Below are positions 7,708 to 17,089 of a DNA stretch of 64,000 nucleotides, piece after piece. Source of the stretch: Halomonas sp. 328 (GTDB lineage Bacteria > Pseudomonadota > Gammaproteobacteria > Pseudomonadales > Halomonadaceae); assembly GCF_015645095.1 (NCBI RefSeq), contig NZ_JADOTW010000013.1:1-64000 (forward strand). Direction: 5' to 3'. A program made the translations under genes and the position numbers. The notes beneath the pieces were generated by a model. It searched no databases. It was not told the origin of the DNA and worked only from the letters and a program-made list of their open reading frames with translations. Each line of letters starts with the position of its first letter. The first letter of the stretch is position 1.

Positions 7708-8117
7708 GGCGTGGCCTCGGCGATGGCGTCCTGGAGGTGCGCCTCCAGGCGCTGGCGCAGTTCACCCTCGATGGGCAGCGAGCACTTGGCGGCGTGGTCA
7801 TAGTGGACCATGACGGTATGACCACGGGCGCCGAGCCGTCCTCCCTGCCAGGCCTCCTGGGTCACGGTGAGGGAGCTGTTGCCCAGCCGGGTCAGGTAGG
7901 TACGAATCGTCACCGGCTGGCCATAGAAGAGCTCGGCCAGGTACTCCACCTCCAGCTTGGCCAGGATCAGGCGCCACTTGCGGGGATCCAGGTCCGGCGT
8001 GAAGAGGCGAAAGAGGTCGGTGCGTGCCTGCTCGAACCAGACCGGCAGCCGGGTGTTGTTGATATGGCCCAGCGCATCGGTATCGGTGAAGGCCGGGGTG
8101 AGGTCGGTGGTGAACAT
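7704..8117 (-). CDS. acyl-CoA thioesterase, 4HBT hotdog fold
   Basis: 137 residues. The N-terminal FTDTDALGHINNTRLPVWFE is the 4-hydroxybenzoyl-CoA thioesterase signature, with the acidic residue and HINN loop at the active site. Central KLEVEYLAELFYGQPVTIRT and C-terminal ARGHTVMVHYD strands complete the hotdog fold. It probably hydrolyses acyl-CoA esters; chain specificity is not readable. The stop overlaps the ybaK start. Confidence 0.88.
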   Translation of the reverse strand: MFTTDLTPAFTDTDALGHINNTRLPVWFEQARTDLFRLFTPDLDPRKWRLILAKLEVEYLAELFYGQPVTIRTYLTRLGNSSLTVTQEAWQGGRLGARGHTVMVHYDHAAKCSLPIEGELRQRLEAHLQDAIAEATP

Positions 8118-8196
8118 GGCGGTTTCCTTGGCGACGAAAGTGCCAGCATTAACCCGAGCAAACGCTAGGTCAAGTCGACATCAGGCTGAGGTCCGG

Positions 8197-8631
8197 CTAG
8201 ATCAGGCGCAGCCCCTGGCGGTCGGTCCAGGCCGCCTTCAGGGCCTGGGCCAGGGGCTCCTGAAGGTGGGCCGGCAGGGCCGCCAGGGCGGTGTCGAAGT
8301 CGGCGAAGTCGCGGTTGCGCAGCCAGCAGTAGGCCCAGGCGCAGGCCTCGTCGAAGCTCTCCGGGGTGGGGCGGGCCGGCATCTGGATCAACAGGAAGGC
8401 GGCCGTCTTGGCGGCCCAGAGGGGAATGGCCTCGGCGGCTTCGGGGTGGCTCCAGGCGGCCAGTTCGTCGGCATCGGGCGTCGCCTCCGGCTCGCCGAGC
8501 TTGGCGACCCGGGCCGTCTCGGCGAGGATCAGGGCCAGGCGCTGGGGATCGCCCTGGCCCAGGCGACGCCACTGGTCGATCAGGGCGGGCAGGCCGCGAC
8601 GGACCTTGGCGTAGAAGGGACTTTCCTGCAT
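8197..8631 (-). CDS. hypothetical helical protein
   Basis: 144 residues from the ATG at 8631; an in-frame ATG at 8709 is less likely because that extension would overlap the start of the divergent patB gene. Mostly alpha-helical and Ala/Leu-rich, with Trp-containing segments (IDQWRRLGQGD, PLWAAKTAAFLLIQMPARPT, CAWAYCWLRNRDF). No signal peptide and no known motif. It is divergent from patB with 58 bases between the starts. Confidence 0.6.
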   Translation of the reverse strand: MQESPFYAKVRRGLPALIDQWRRLGQGDPQRLALILAETARVAKLGEPEATPDADELAAWSHPEAAEAIPLWAAKTAAFLLIQMPARPTPESFDEACAWAYCWLRNRDFADFDTALAALPAHLQEPLAQALKAAWTDRQGLRLI

Positions 8632-8689
8632 GGTCGAACCTTTATGAAATGGTGCGATGGCGCCAGCAGTGAACTGACGAGGAGCAGAC

Positions 8690-9862
8690 ATGGCCTTCGA
8701 TTTTGCCACGCCCGTCGAGCGACGACACCCCGAGGTCCGGGGCGTCGACGCCTGGCCATCCCAGAAATGGCACCACTACGGCGAAGAGGCATTGCCGCTG
8801 TGGGTGGCGGATATGGACTTCACCTCGCCTCCGGCGGTGATCGAGGCCCTCCAGGCTCGGGTCGCCCATGGGGTCTACGGCTACGGGCTGGTGCCCGATG
8901 GCCTGCGCCGCGCCCTCTGCGACTGGAGCGCCGAGCACTATGGCTGGAGCATTCGACCCGACTGGCAGCACTGGCTGCCGGGGGTGGTGCCGGCGCTGCA
9001 GCTGGCGGCCCTGGCCCTGACCGAACCCGGCGAGGGCATCCTGACGGTCACGCCCATCTATCCCCCCTTCCTCAAGGTGGCCGAGCGTAGCGGGCGGCTG
9101 GCCCAGCAGGCCCGGCTCGCCGAGCCGGTGGCCCCCGGCGAGCCCTGGCGCCTCGACCTGGCGGCCCTGGAGGCGGCGATCACCCCGCAGACCCGCCTGC
9201 TGCTCTGGTGTCATCCGCATAACCCCACGGGCCGGGTCTGGTCCGACGCGGAGCTGGCCGGGCTGGCGGCGCTGGTGGAGCGTCACGACCTGCTGGTGGC
9301 CTCCGACGAGCTGCACTGTGACCTGCTGCTGGAGGCGGGTGGCCGGCACCGCCCCCTGGCGGCGGCCTATCCCGAGCTGGCGGCACGTATCGTCACCCTC
9401 TGGGCGCCCTCCAAGACCTTCAACCTGGCGGGGCTGACCACCGCCTGTGCGGTGATCCCCGACGCCGAGCTGCGTCGGCGCTTCGTGGCGCGTTGCCGGG
9501 GGCTGCAGCCGGACATGAATGTGTTGGGGATGGTGGCGGCGGAGGCGGCCTATCGCGAGGGGGAACCCTGGCGACAGGCGCTGCTGGCGGTACTGCGTGA
9601 CAACCGTCGGCGCCTGGCAGCGGCGGTGGCCGAGTGGCCCGGCGTGGCGATGACGCCGCCCGAGTCCACCTACCTGGCCTGGCTGGATATGCGTGAGGCG
9701 GGGCTCGGCGAGTCGCCCCAGCAGGCGCTGCTGGAACGCGCCGGTGTCGCCCTCTCCGATGGTGCCGCCTTCGGCTGGCCGGGTTTCGTGCGGCTCAATT
9801 TCGGTACCACGCCGGCGCAGCTGGCGCAGGCCATCGAGCGCCTCGACCCCTTGCTGAAATAG
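8690..9862 (+). CDS. patB: MalY/PatB family cystathionine beta-lyase
   Basis: 390 residues, a class I/II PLP-dependent fold. Visible residues: N-terminal WVADMDF, the HPHNPTG loop (Asn178), SDELHCDL (Asp206) and the PLP lysine in APSKTFNLAGL (Lys242). The family cleaves cystathionine or cysteine C-S bonds to a thiol, pyruvate and ammonia; some members (MalY) also act as regulators. GAGGAGC precedes the ATG. It forms a single-gene unit closed by a hairpin shared with cnoX. Confidence 0.9.
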   Translation: MAFDFATPVERRHPEVRGVDAWPSQKWHHYGEEALPLWVADMDFTSPPAVIEALQARVAHGVYGYGLVPDGLRRALCDWSAEHYGWSIRPDWQHWLPGVVPALQLAALALTEPGEGILTVTPIYPPFLKVAERSGRLAQQARLAEPVAPGEPWRLDLAALEAAITPQTRLLLWCHPHNPTGRVWSDAELAGLAALVERHDLLVASDELHCDLLLEAGGRHRPLAAAYPELAARIVTLWAPSKTFNLAGLTTACAVIPDAELRRRFVARCRGLQPDMNVLGMVAAEAAYREGEPWRQALLAVLRDNRRRLAAAVAEWPGVAMTPPESTYLAWLDMREAGLGESPQQALLERAGVALSDGAAFGWPGFVRLNFGTTPAQLAQAIERLDPLLK

Positions 9863-9864
9863 AC

Positions 9865-9888
9865 GACGGCCGCCCGAGGGCGGCCGTC
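9865..9888. terminator. hairpin between patB and cnoX
   Basis: GACGGCCGCCC pairs with GGGCGGCCGTC around GA. It lies between two convergent genes and lacks a T run, so its strength is uncertain. Confidence 0.5.
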
Positions 9889-9905
9889 CCGTCCTGGCCG
9901 GTGGC

Positions 9906-10835
9906 TCAGTAGAGCAGGGCGAAGAGCTTGCGGCGATAGGTGACGGTGAGAGGGTGCTCGGCGCCCAGGGCATCGAAGACCCGCAGCAGGGTCTGGCGTG
10001 CGGCATCGTCGCCATAGGCGCGGTCCTGCTTCATCAGCGCCAGCAGGGCCTCCAGGCCGGCTTCGTAGTCGCCGTCCGCGACCCGGCGCAGGGCGCGCTG
10101 GAACTGTGCCTCGCTGTCGTTCCGGTCACCGAGTGCGGCGAGGGCCTGATCGTCGGGAGCCTCCTGGCGAAACTCGAGGCTGGCGCGCACGCCACGGGCC
10201 TTGGGGGCATCGCGGTGCTCCGGGGGCAGGTTGTCGAGCAGGGCCCTGGCATCCTCGACGCGGCCCTCGGCGAGCAGCGCACCGGCCAGGTCGATCTGGT
10301 AGTCGTGGTGCTCGGGGTGCTGCTGTACCAGCTGCTCGTAGAGCGCCCGTGCGCCGGCCGCGTCGCCCGCCTCCAGGGCTGCCCTGGCCTGCTCCTCGGG
10401 GCTCGCCGGCGCCTCCGCCGGTGGCTGCAGGTACTGTCCCAGCCATTCGCGGATCTGTCCCTCCGGCAGGGCGCCCTGGAACTGATCGTAGAGCTGGCCC
10501 TGGAGGATCAGCTTGACGTCTGGCACGGAACGGATACCCAGCTGGGCGGCGATCTCCTGATTCTCGTCGATATTCAGCTTGGCCAACACGAAGGCGCCCT
10601 GATACTCCCGGGCCAGCTTCTCGAGGACCGGCATCAGGTTCTTGCAGGGCTCGCACCAGGGAGCCCAGCAGTCCAGCAGCACCGGCGTCTGCATCGAGCC
10701 CTCCAGCACCACCTGCTGGAAGTTGCTCATGTCGATATCGACGATATAGGCGCTGGGGTCGGCCTGAGATTGCGGGCTGGAGGCTTGCGGCTCGGAGGTG
10801 AGGGGGGCACCGCTGCGCGGGTCGACGATCTGCAT
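9906..10835 (-). CDS. cnoX: thioredoxin-TPR co-chaperone CnoX (YbbN)
   Basis: 309 residues: a leader rich in Ser/Gln, a thioredoxin domain (about 35-140) and C-terminal TPR-like helices (about 145-305). The redox motif is WCEPC (Cys61, Cys64), a real dithiol; the E. coli protein has lost one Cys. CnoX is a holdase that hands substrates to GroEL and DnaK and forms mixed disulfides under hypochlorous acid stress. In this lineage thioredoxin activity could be retained (inference). It is monocistronic. Confidence 0.93.
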   Translation of the reverse strand: MQIVDPRSGAPLTSEPQASSPQSQADPSAYIVDIDMSNFQQVVLEGSMQTPVLLDCWAPWCEPCKNLMPVLEKLAREYQGAFVLAKLNIDENQEIAAQLGIRSVPDVKLILQGQLYDQFQGALPEGQIREWLGQYLQPPAEAPASPEEQARAALEAGDAAGARALYEQLVQQHPEHHDYQIDLAGALLAEGRVEDARALLDNLPPEHRDAPKARGVRASLEFRQEAPDDQALAALGDRNDSEAQFQRALRRVADGDYEAGLEALLALMKQDRAYGDDAARQTLLRVFDALGAEHPLTVTYRRKLFALLY

Positions 10836-11003
10836 GGGCTCTGCCTTGTGAATAGCTCGGGTTTCCTCACAAGATGCGGGTGACCGCGGCGGGATTCAAG
10901 GCCGGAGGGGAGGCAGGACGAGAAAAGCCGGGGCGAGGCGCGCGGCTCCCTGGGCGTCACGGATAGCGTGTACAAGGAATAAACGAAACAAGAGTGGGGA
11001 TTC

Positions 11004-11088
11004 GGCAGCGGGGACCGGGCTGAGCCAGTGACCTTCCCGGGGTGGTGAAGAGCCGAGCCCGACGAGCTACCAGACCGTTCCACATCGG
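11004..11088 (-). pseudogene. decayed tRNA-fMet copy 3 (most distal)
   Basis: Read on the minus strand, the ends match the intact initiator tRNA at 11358-11434: a 5' part ending GGTAGCTCGTCGGGCT and a 3' part GGTCCCCGCTGCC. The anticodon arm and T arm are replaced by unrelated sequence. A 56-base block (11007-11062) is identical to 11139-11194. Bases 10836-11003 hold no gene I can see. Confidence 0.75.
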
Positions 11089-11093
11089 CAACG

Positions 11094-11125
11094 AAAAAAG
11101 CCAGCTCCCGTAGGAACTGGCTTTT
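11094..11125 (-). terminator. array terminator 3
   Basis: AAAAAAGCCAG...CTGGCTTTT hairpin with A and T tracts on both sides, nearly identical to the one at 11317-11350. Confidence 0.8.
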
Positions 11126-11134
11126 CTCTATGTT

Positions 11135-11194
11135 TGGTAGCGGGGACCGGGCTGAGCCAGTGACCTTCCCGGGGTGGTGAAGAGCCGAGCCCGA
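11135..11194 (-). pseudogene. decayed tRNA-fMet copy 2
   Basis: It keeps the tRNA 3' end (GGTCCCCGCTACCA on the minus strand), then the same aberrant interior as copy 3, with 56 of 56 bases identical (11139-11194). The 5' half is missing and has been replaced by a short AT-rich hairpin. Confidence 0.75.
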
Positions 11195-11212
11195 TGCTTT
11201 TCTCGCAAAGCA

Positions 11213-11246
11213 AAAAGGCAGTCACCTTGTTAGGTAACTGCCTTTT
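11213..11246 (-). terminator. array terminator 2
   Basis: AAAAGGCAGTCACC pairs with GGTAACTGCCTTTT (one mismatch). It is a different sequence from the other two hairpins but has the same A-stem-T design. Confidence 0.75.
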
Positions 11247-11252
11247 CAAAAT

Positions 11253-11313
11253 TGGTAGCGGGGACCGCCGACCTGGAAACCAGAGTGAACCGATGACCGT
11301 CATCGGCTCGGCA
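11253..11313 (-). pseudogene. decayed tRNA-fMet copy 1
   Basis: It keeps the tRNA 3' end, GGTCCCCGCTACCA on the minus strand, and a fragment matching the GGTCATCGGTTC T arm (in the form CGGTCATCGGTTCAC), with scrambled sequence between. No anticodon stem remains. Confidence 0.65.
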
Positions 11314-11316
11314 ACG

Positions 11317-11350
11317 AAAAAAGCCAGCTCCCGTAGGAACTGGCTTTTTT
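11317..11350 (-). terminator. tRNA-fMet terminator
   Basis: AAAAAAGCCAG pairs with CTGGCTTTTTT across a CTCCCGTAGGAA interior, so on the minus strand it ends in a T run. It starts 7 bases past the CCA of the intact tRNA. Confidence 0.88.
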
Positions 11351-11357
11351 CTATGTT

Positions 11358-11434
<77 letters not shown>

Positions 11435-11448
11435 TCAACGTGAGGCAC

Positions 11449-11476
11449 ACTATACGGATTTTCTGACGCAGGTCAA
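11449..11476 (-). promoter_or_regulatory. tRNA-fMet promoter
   Basis: On the minus strand: TTGACC, 16 bases, TATAGT. The -10 ends 14 bases before the tRNA 5' end. Confidence 0.8.
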
Positions 11477-11638
11477 GCGTTGAGAGGGCGCAGGCAATGA
11501 AACGCTCGTCCCGTTGCGCGGCGGCATTACATACTGACCGAGCGAGTCATCAACTTGACTCGTGGGTCGACGACACTGGCTCTGCCCCATGGGGTACCAC
11601 GTCGTTCTCCAGGGCCACTTATATAAGGGAGTTACTCT

Positions 11639-12385
11639 ATGACCGATACTGCACCCGTCGCTTGGGTCACCGGGGGCACCGGTGGTATTGGCACCGCCAT
11701 CTGTCGCGCCTTGGCCAAGGAAGGCTATCGGGTCGTGGCGGGATATCACAACGCCGAGAAGGCCAAGGGCTGGCTGGCCCAGCAGCAGGCCGACGGCTTC
11801 GACAATATCGTCCTGTCGGGCATCGACCTGGTGGATTTCGCCTCCTGCGAGGCCGGGGTGCGCGAGATTCGTGAGCAGCATGGCCCCATCAGCGTGCTGG
11901 TCAACTGTGCGGGGATCACCCGGGACGGCACCCTCAAGAGGATGACCCCGGAACAGTGGCACGAGGTCATCGATACCAACCTCAACAGCGTCTTCAACAC
12001 CTGTCGCAGCGTGATCTCGGACATGCTGGACCAGGGCTACGGGCGTATCGTCAATATCTCCTCGATCAATGGCCGCAAGGGACAGTTCGGCCAGGTCAAC
12101 TATGCGGCGGCCAAGGCGGGGATGCATGGGTTGACCATGTCCCTGGCCCAGGAGACCGCCAGCAAGGGCATCACCGTCAACACCCTGTCGCCGGGCTATG
12201 TGGCCACCGACATGATCATGAAGATCGCCGACGAGATCCGTGAAGGGATCCGCCAGGGGATACCGGTCAAGCGGTTCGGCACCCCCGAGGAGATCGCCCG
12301 GGCGGTGGTCTTCCTGGCCGACAAGGAGTCGGGCTTTATCACCGGCGCCAACCTGGATATCAATGGCGGCCAATTTATGGGCTGA
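11639..12385 (+). CDS. phaB: acetoacetyl-CoA reductase PhaB
   Basis: 248 residues, a classical SDR: NADP(H) loop TGGTGGIG (11-18), NCAG, Ser142, Tyr155 and Lys159 (YAAAK). The PhaB-type features MTDTAPVAWVTGG and the C-terminal ITGANLDINGGQFMG distinguish it from FabG. It reduces acetoacetyl-CoA to (R)-3-hydroxybutyryl-CoA for polyhydroxyalkanoate synthesis. AAGGGAG lies upstream. No phaA or phaC is near, so the PHA genes are dispersed in this genome or outside the window. Confidence 0.92.
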   Translation: MTDTAPVAWVTGGTGGIGTAICRALAKEGYRVVAGYHNAEKAKGWLAQQQADGFDNIVLSGIDLVDFASCEAGVREIREQHGPISVLVNCAGITRDGTLKRMTPEQWHEVIDTNLNSVFNTCRSVISDMLDQGYGRIVNISSINGRKGQFGQVNYAAAKAGMHGLTMSLAQETASKGITVNTLSPGYVATDMIMKIADEIREGIRQGIPVKRFGTPEEIARAVVFLADKESGFITGANLDINGGQFMG

Positions 12386-12412
12386 GCCCCGTCTTTTCCC
12401 CAACTGTCCGCG

Positions 12413-12440
12413 AAAACGCGAGGCCCAGGCCTCGCGTTTT
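12413..12440. terminator. bidirectional terminator
   Basis: AAAACGCGAGGCC, CA loop, GGCCTCGCGTTTT: perfect 13-bp stem with A and T ends, between convergent phaB and the DUF349 gene. Confidence 0.9.
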
Positions 12441-12459
12441 GCGTCTGAACCGGGCGGCA

Positions 12460-15246
12460 TCAGGGAGGCGGCAGGTGCAGCAGGCGGGCCAGCAGGGTAT
12501 CGAGGTCATGGACCTCCCGCTGCCAGAGCTCGGCGGGCATCGGGCCGGTGGCGAGCAGCTCACGAAGCACAATATGCACCTCCTCGACCCGGGAGAGTTC
12601 GCGGCCGAGCCCCTCGTTGAGGCGCTCCACCTGGATCGCCAGGCGCAGCGGTTCGTCCTGCTGTCCCACCGGCTCGCCGGCGAGCAGGGCCAGGTGCACC
12701 CGCAGGCGAATCAGTCGTTCTTCCACCTCCTGGGGGGGCGATGGCTGGCGACGGGCGGCATTGCGTCGTTGATGGGCCTGGTGCATATCGCCCTCCAGGG
12801 ACTCTGCCGGGACCGGGGGCGGTGATTCCCCGGCGAGGGCCGCGGCATCCGCCGCCAGGTGGGCATCCAGCAGCGGGCGCAGGGCTTGCCAGCGTGCCAC
12901 CTCCTCGCTGACCGCCAGGCGCAGCAGGCGCTCGCGGCGGGCGCGTACGATGCCACTCCAGCGCCGGCGCATGCCTTCGCTACGCCGTCCCGGCGGGAGC
13001 GGCTCCAGGGCCTCGGCCTCGGCGATGGCCTGGTCCAGGGTGGCGGCATCGCCGCTGGCCTGGGGGTGCCAGCCATCGAGGCGATCGATCAGGGCCTGCA
13101 TGCTGTCCAGGTGTGTCTTGGCACGCCGGGCGCGATCGTCCCGCTCCGCCTCCCGGTGAGCGAAGAGCTGGTCGCAGAGGCCACGGAATTCCCGCCACAG
13201 CATCTGCTCTTCGCCCTTCGGGGCCCGACCCAGGCTCCGCCAGCGTTGCTGGAGGCGCTTGGCCTCGGCGGTGCGACGATCGATGGGGGCCGCATCATCG
13301 AGCAACGCTCGAGCGGCGTCGATCACCTCGCGCTTGGCGCTGGCGATCTCCTGGGCACGGCGGTCGATCAGTCCCTGCAGGTCATGGCGGACGCGACCGA
13401 AGCGCCGCCCGATGGATTCCGCCTGCTCCCGGGGAACCGGGGCGTGGTGGCGCCACTGCTCCCGGGCCCGGTCACGAATCTCGCGCAGGGCATCCGGATC
13501 CGCCCCCGGATCGGGATGGGCCAGCAGGGCCTCGAGCTGCTCGCAGAGGGCCTCGCGGGCTTCCAGGTTGCGCTGGCGCTCGGCCTGCCGCGCCGCCTTC
13601 CAGGGGGCGAGTCGCTCGTGGATCCGGTCCGAGGCGGCCCGGAAGCGCTCGGCCAGCTCCCTGGTGGCGGCGGCGCTGCCCAGTTCCTTCCACTCCTTGA
13701 CCAGGCGGCGGTGCTGGTGATCCAGCTCACGATCGCCGAGTTGCGTCTCCTCGGCCAGGGCCTCGATGGCCTGGCATAACTGATCGCGCTTGGGACCGGC
13801 CACGAAACCACGCCAGTCGCGCAGCTCCGCGAGCTGGGCGCCGAGTCGCCGGAAGCGGGCCAGGGCGGGTGCGTAGGCCTCCCCGGTGACCCCCTCCAGG
13901 CGGTGGCGCAGGCTCTGGTGCAAGCGGCTGGCGCCCTTGAAGGCGCCCCGCTCCAGCAGCTGTTGCAGCTCGTCGAGCTCCTTGTCGAGCCAGGCGCTGG
14001 AGGGGGGCAGGCTCGAGTCGGCGGTATCGGTGCGTTCCAGGGCGGCCCGGGCGCGCTGGAGCAGCGGGGTCGGGGGCAGGTGGTCGGGCCAGGGGCAATC
14101 GGCCAGGACCTCGGCCAGGGCCGCCGAGTCGGCCTGGCTGAGCGCCTGCTCGATGGCTTCCGCCGGCCCCCGCAGCGCCTCCCAGGCCTGGGTGATGGTG
14201 TCGTAGTCGCTCAATACCTGGTCGTAGCGGTGGCGCAGCTCGGCGTCCGGGGCGTGCTGATCGGAGAGTGCCTGCCAACGCGTGGCCAGCAGGCGCTTCT
14301 GGGATTGCAGGCTGGCGATATCCTGGGCGGTCAGCAGGTCACTGTTCTGCAGGGCCGAGAGGCTCTCCTCCAGGGCCTCGACCAGGTCGCGCCGGGCCTG
14401 GTCGGCATCGGCCTGGCGTTGGGTGGCCGCCTGGTGGGCCTGATGGCGTGCCTCATGGTCGCTGAGGGTCTTGCGGCAGCGTAGGCAGGCTTCCTGGTAA
14501 CGCAGCTCCTGGGCCTTGCTGGGGGGCGCCTGGAGCGCCTCCCACTCCCGCTGCAGGTGTCGAAAGCGTCCGCCGAAGAGGGGCTCCCAGGGGGACTGAG
14601 CCTGCTGCTCGATGGTCTCCAGCAAGCGCTCCCGGGCGGCCAGGGCTTCCTGGGCCTGGCTTTCGCTGGCGCGTCGTTCGGCCAGCGCCTTGCGGGCCTG
14701 GCGGGCCACCTGCTTGTCACGCCGAGCCTCCCGTGCCAGACGGGTCAGCCCGGCCTCGCTGGTAACGCGTTCGGCGGCGGCGCGGCGCACGCCGGCGATG
14801 CCGTTGTCACAGGCCTGGCGAATCAGCCGGGATTCGTCGTCGATTCGCGCCAGGGCGGTCAGGCGCAACTGTTGGTTATCGCCCTCGAAGGCCAGGGCCT
14901 CCAGCAGGTCGGTGTCTTCGAGGCCCTCGACCAGGGTCAGGCGCTCGGTCAGGGGCAGGTCGCCGTCGCGACCGCTGAGCAGTTCCAGCAGACGGTGGCG
15001 TAACTCCGGACAGGCGGCCTCCGTGCTCAGCCAGGCGAGCAGAGGCCCGGGGGTATCGAGCCGAGACAGGGCCGCTTGTCGTACGCTGGGGGCCGGGTCA
15101 CGGGCCAGTCGCTCCAGTTGCTGGCGCTCTGACGTCTTGCCGGGCTCGAGCCTGAGGGCGGCCTGGCGGCGTATCTCGGGGTCTGGATGCTGCCAGCGTG
15201 GTGCCAGCCAGCGGCGCAGCCAACCCGAAGCGATCCATCCTGACAT
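12460..15246 (-). CDS. large DUF349 repeat protein
   Basis: 928 residues, nearly all alpha-helical. The N-terminal ~180 residues are HEAT-like (HPDPEIRRQAALRLE, LARDPAPSVRQAALSRL). The rest is a series of DUF349-type helical units with the W-x-LG pattern (KEWKELGSAAATRELAERFR; QRWRSLGRAPKGEEQMLWREF) and long charged coiled-coil stretches. Function is unknown; large DUF349 proteins are common in Pseudomonas and Halomonas. It is divergent from minC, with 215 bases between the starts, and monocistronic. No membrane span is seen. Confidence 0.85.
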   Translation of the reverse strand: MSGWIASGWLRRWLAPRWQHPDPEIRRQAALRLEPGKTSERQQLERLARDPAPSVRQAALSRLDTPGPLLAWLSTEAACPELRHRLLELLSGRDGDLPLTERLTLVEGLEDTDLLEALAFEGDNQQLRLTALARIDDESRLIRQACDNGIAGVRRAAAERVTSEAGLTRLAREARRDKQVARQARKALAERRASESQAQEALAARERLLETIEQQAQSPWEPLFGGRFRHLQREWEALQAPPSKAQELRYQEACLRCRKTLSDHEARHQAHQAATQRQADADQARRDLVEALEESLSALQNSDLLTAQDIASLQSQKRLLATRWQALSDQHAPDAELRHRYDQVLSDYDTITQAWEALRGPAEAIEQALSQADSAALAEVLADCPWPDHLPPTPLLQRARAALERTDTADSSLPPSSAWLDKELDELQQLLERGAFKGASRLHQSLRHRLEGVTGEAYAPALARFRRLGAQLAELRDWRGFVAGPKRDQLCQAIEALAEETQLGDRELDHQHRRLVKEWKELGSAAATRELAERFRAASDRIHERLAPWKAARQAERQRNLEAREALCEQLEALLAHPDPGADPDALREIRDRAREQWRHHAPVPREQAESIGRRFGRVRHDLQGLIDRRAQEIASAKREVIDAARALLDDAAPIDRRTAEAKRLQQRWRSLGRAPKGEEQMLWREFRGLCDQLFAHREAERDDRARRAKTHLDSMQALIDRLDGWHPQASGDAATLDQAIAEAEALEPLPPGRRSEGMRRRWSGIVRARRERLLRLAVSEEVARWQALRPLLDAHLAADAAALAGESPPPVPAESLEGDMHQAHQRRNAARRQPSPPQEVEERLIRLRVHLALLAGEPVGQQDEPLRLAIQVERLNEGLGRELSRVEEVHIVLRELLATGPMPAELWQREVHDLDTLLARLLHLPPP

Positions 15247-15461
15247 AATGGGTGGGGTTCCTGAACGAGTCGGTCGCGGCCAGGTGGCCGCAACGCATCA
15301 AGGGGCAATGTCACTTAATCTAAGCATGCGATATGTCACGGCGAAAGTCTCCTTGCGCCAACGGCTTGGCGGCTTCCCGACGATCAACGTGGATATCATC
15401 GGTTGCAGGAGTCGGCGCACTCGCTTAGCTTTACTCCCATTATCCGATGCGGAGTCCGGCG

Positions 15462-16214
15462 ATGAGTCTGAAGGCGGATCGGGCCAGCCTGGCCTTTTCC
15501 TTCAAGGGGGGCATGCTGCCCATGACGGTCATGGAGCTGACCAGTGCCGACCCCGAGCGCATTCGTGAGCAGCTGGCGGGAAAACTCAGCCAGTCTCCGG
15601 CCTTTTTCCAGCACACCCCGGTGGTGCTCAGCGTGGAGCGGCTCGAGGAGCCTCACCTGGCCCTGGAGCGCATCTGCGCGGTGTGTCGGGCCCACAAGCT
15701 GCTGCCGGTGGCGGTGCGCGGCGGCACCGACCCGGTAAAACAGTCGGCCTGGGCCCTGGGGCTGGGCTGGTTTCCCCCCCAGGAGGTCCGTGGGCGGTCG
15801 CTGGAGAGCGTGCCCGCCAGCGAGGCGGAGGTCGCCGATGTCCCCGTGGCCCCGGTCGACTCGCCGACGGCCGAATCGCCCCGCCCGATGGGGCGTATCT
15901 ACCGTGGCACGGTGCGTTCCGGCCAGCAGGTCAGTGCCCAGGAGGGCGACCTGGTGGTGATCGGCGCGGTGAATGCCGGGGCCGAGGTACTGGCCGCGGG
16001 CAGCGTGCATGTCTATGGGGCCCTGCGCGGTCGTGCCCTGGCGGGGATTCATGGCAACGCCGCGGCGGGCATCTACTGCCGCGAGTTGCATGCGGAATTG
16101 CTGTCGGTGGCGGGGAACTACAAGCGGCTCGAGGATATCGACCCGCGCCTGCTGGGGGCCGCCGTGGAAGTGCACCTCAGCGATGATCAACTGGCGATCG
16201 CCGCCCTCGACTGA
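15462..16214 (+). CDS. minC: septum site-determining protein MinC
   Basis: 250 residues from the ATG at 15462 (GGAG 8 bases before); an in-frame ATG 15 bases earlier lacks spacing for a ribosome site. The N-terminal domain (about 1-110), which antagonises FtsZ, is followed by a linker and the C-terminal beta-helix (about 145-250: TVRSGQQVSAQEGDLVVIG, GSVHVYGALRGRALAG) that dimerises and binds MinD. It blocks Z-ring formation away from midcell. First gene of minCDE, divergent from the DUF349 gene. Confidence 0.96.
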   Translation: MSLKADRASLAFSFKGGMLPMTVMELTSADPERIREQLAGKLSQSPAFFQHTPVVLSVERLEEPHLALERICAVCRAHKLLPVAVRGGTDPVKQSAWALGLGWFPPQEVRGRSLESVPASEAEVADVPVAPVDSPTAESPRPMGRIYRGTVRSGQQVSAQEGDLVVIGAVNAGAEVLAAGSVHVYGALRGRALAGIHGNAAAGIYCRELHAELLSVAGNYKRLEDIDPRLLGAAVEVHLSDDQLAIAALD

Positions 16215-16270
16215 CACGTCGAAGACGGCGGCGAGCCGATCGGAACCCAATCTGCAACAGGAAGCGTAAC

Positions 16271-17089
16271 TTGGCCAAGATCATTGTAGTGACCTCAGGC
16301 AAGGGCGGGGTCGGCAAGACCACCAGCGCCGCGGCCATTGCCACCGGCCTCGCCCTGCGAGGCAACAAGACGGTGGTGATCGATTTCGATGTGGGACTGC
16401 GCAACCTCGACCTGATCATGGGCTGCGAGCGTCGCGTGGTCTATGACCTGGTCAATGTGATTCAGGGGGAGGCGGGCCTGGCCCAGGCGTTGATCCGTGA
16501 CAAGCGGGTCGACAACCTGCATATCCTGCCGGCCTCCCAGACCCGCGACAAGGATGCCCTGACCCCGGAAGGGGTGGAGAAGGTGCTGGAGACTCTCTCC
16601 AGTGACTTCGACTATATCCTCTGTGATTCCCCCGCCGGCATCGAGCGAGGCGCCCAGCTGGCGATGTATTTCGCCGACGAGGCCATCGTGGTGACCAACC
16701 CCGAGGTCTCCTCGGTGCGCGACTCCGACCGCATCCTCGGCCTGCTGGCGGCCAAGACCCGCCGCGCCGAGCGGGGCGAGGAGCCGGTCAAGGAGCATCT
16801 GCTGATTACCCGCTATAACCCGGAGCGGGTCGACTACGGTGATATGCTCACCCTGGAGGACATCCGCGAGATCCTGGCCATCGACCTGATCGGCTTGATT
16901 CCCGAGTCCGAAGCGGTGCTGCGGGCCTCCAACCAGGGCATCCCGGTGGTCCATGATCAGAAGAGCGATGCCGGCCTGGCCTACACCGATACGGTCTCCC
17001 GGCTGCTGGGCGAGGAAGTCCCGCTACGCTTCCATGAAACTCAGAAGAAAGGTCTGTTGAGCCGTATGTTCGGAGGAGGTCGCCGTTGA
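16271..17089 (+). CDS. minD: septum site-determining ATPase MinD
   Basis: 272 residues from a TTG start with AGGAAG 8 bases upstream. Deviant Walker [10 protein letters not shown] (Lys11, Lys16), switch II region DSPAG, and a C-terminal amphipathic membrane-targeting helix ([12 protein letters not shown]). ATP-bound MinD dimerises on the inner membrane and recruits MinC; MinE stimulates hydrolysis and drives pole-to-pole oscillation. The stop overlaps the minE start by 4 bases. Confidence 0.98.
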   Translation: MAKIIVVTSGKGGVGKTTSAAAIATGLALRGNKTVVIDFDVGLRNLDLIMGCERRVVYDLVNVIQGEAGLAQALIRDKRVDNLHILPASQTRDKDALTPEGVEKVLETLSSDFDYILCDSPAGIERGAQLAMYFADEAIVVTNPEVSSVRDSDRILGLLAAKTRRAERGEEPVKEHLLITRYNPERVDYGDMLTLEDIREILAIDLIGLIPESEAVLRASNQGIPVVHDQKSDAGLAYTDTVSRLLGEEVPLRFHETQKKGLLSRMFGGGRR

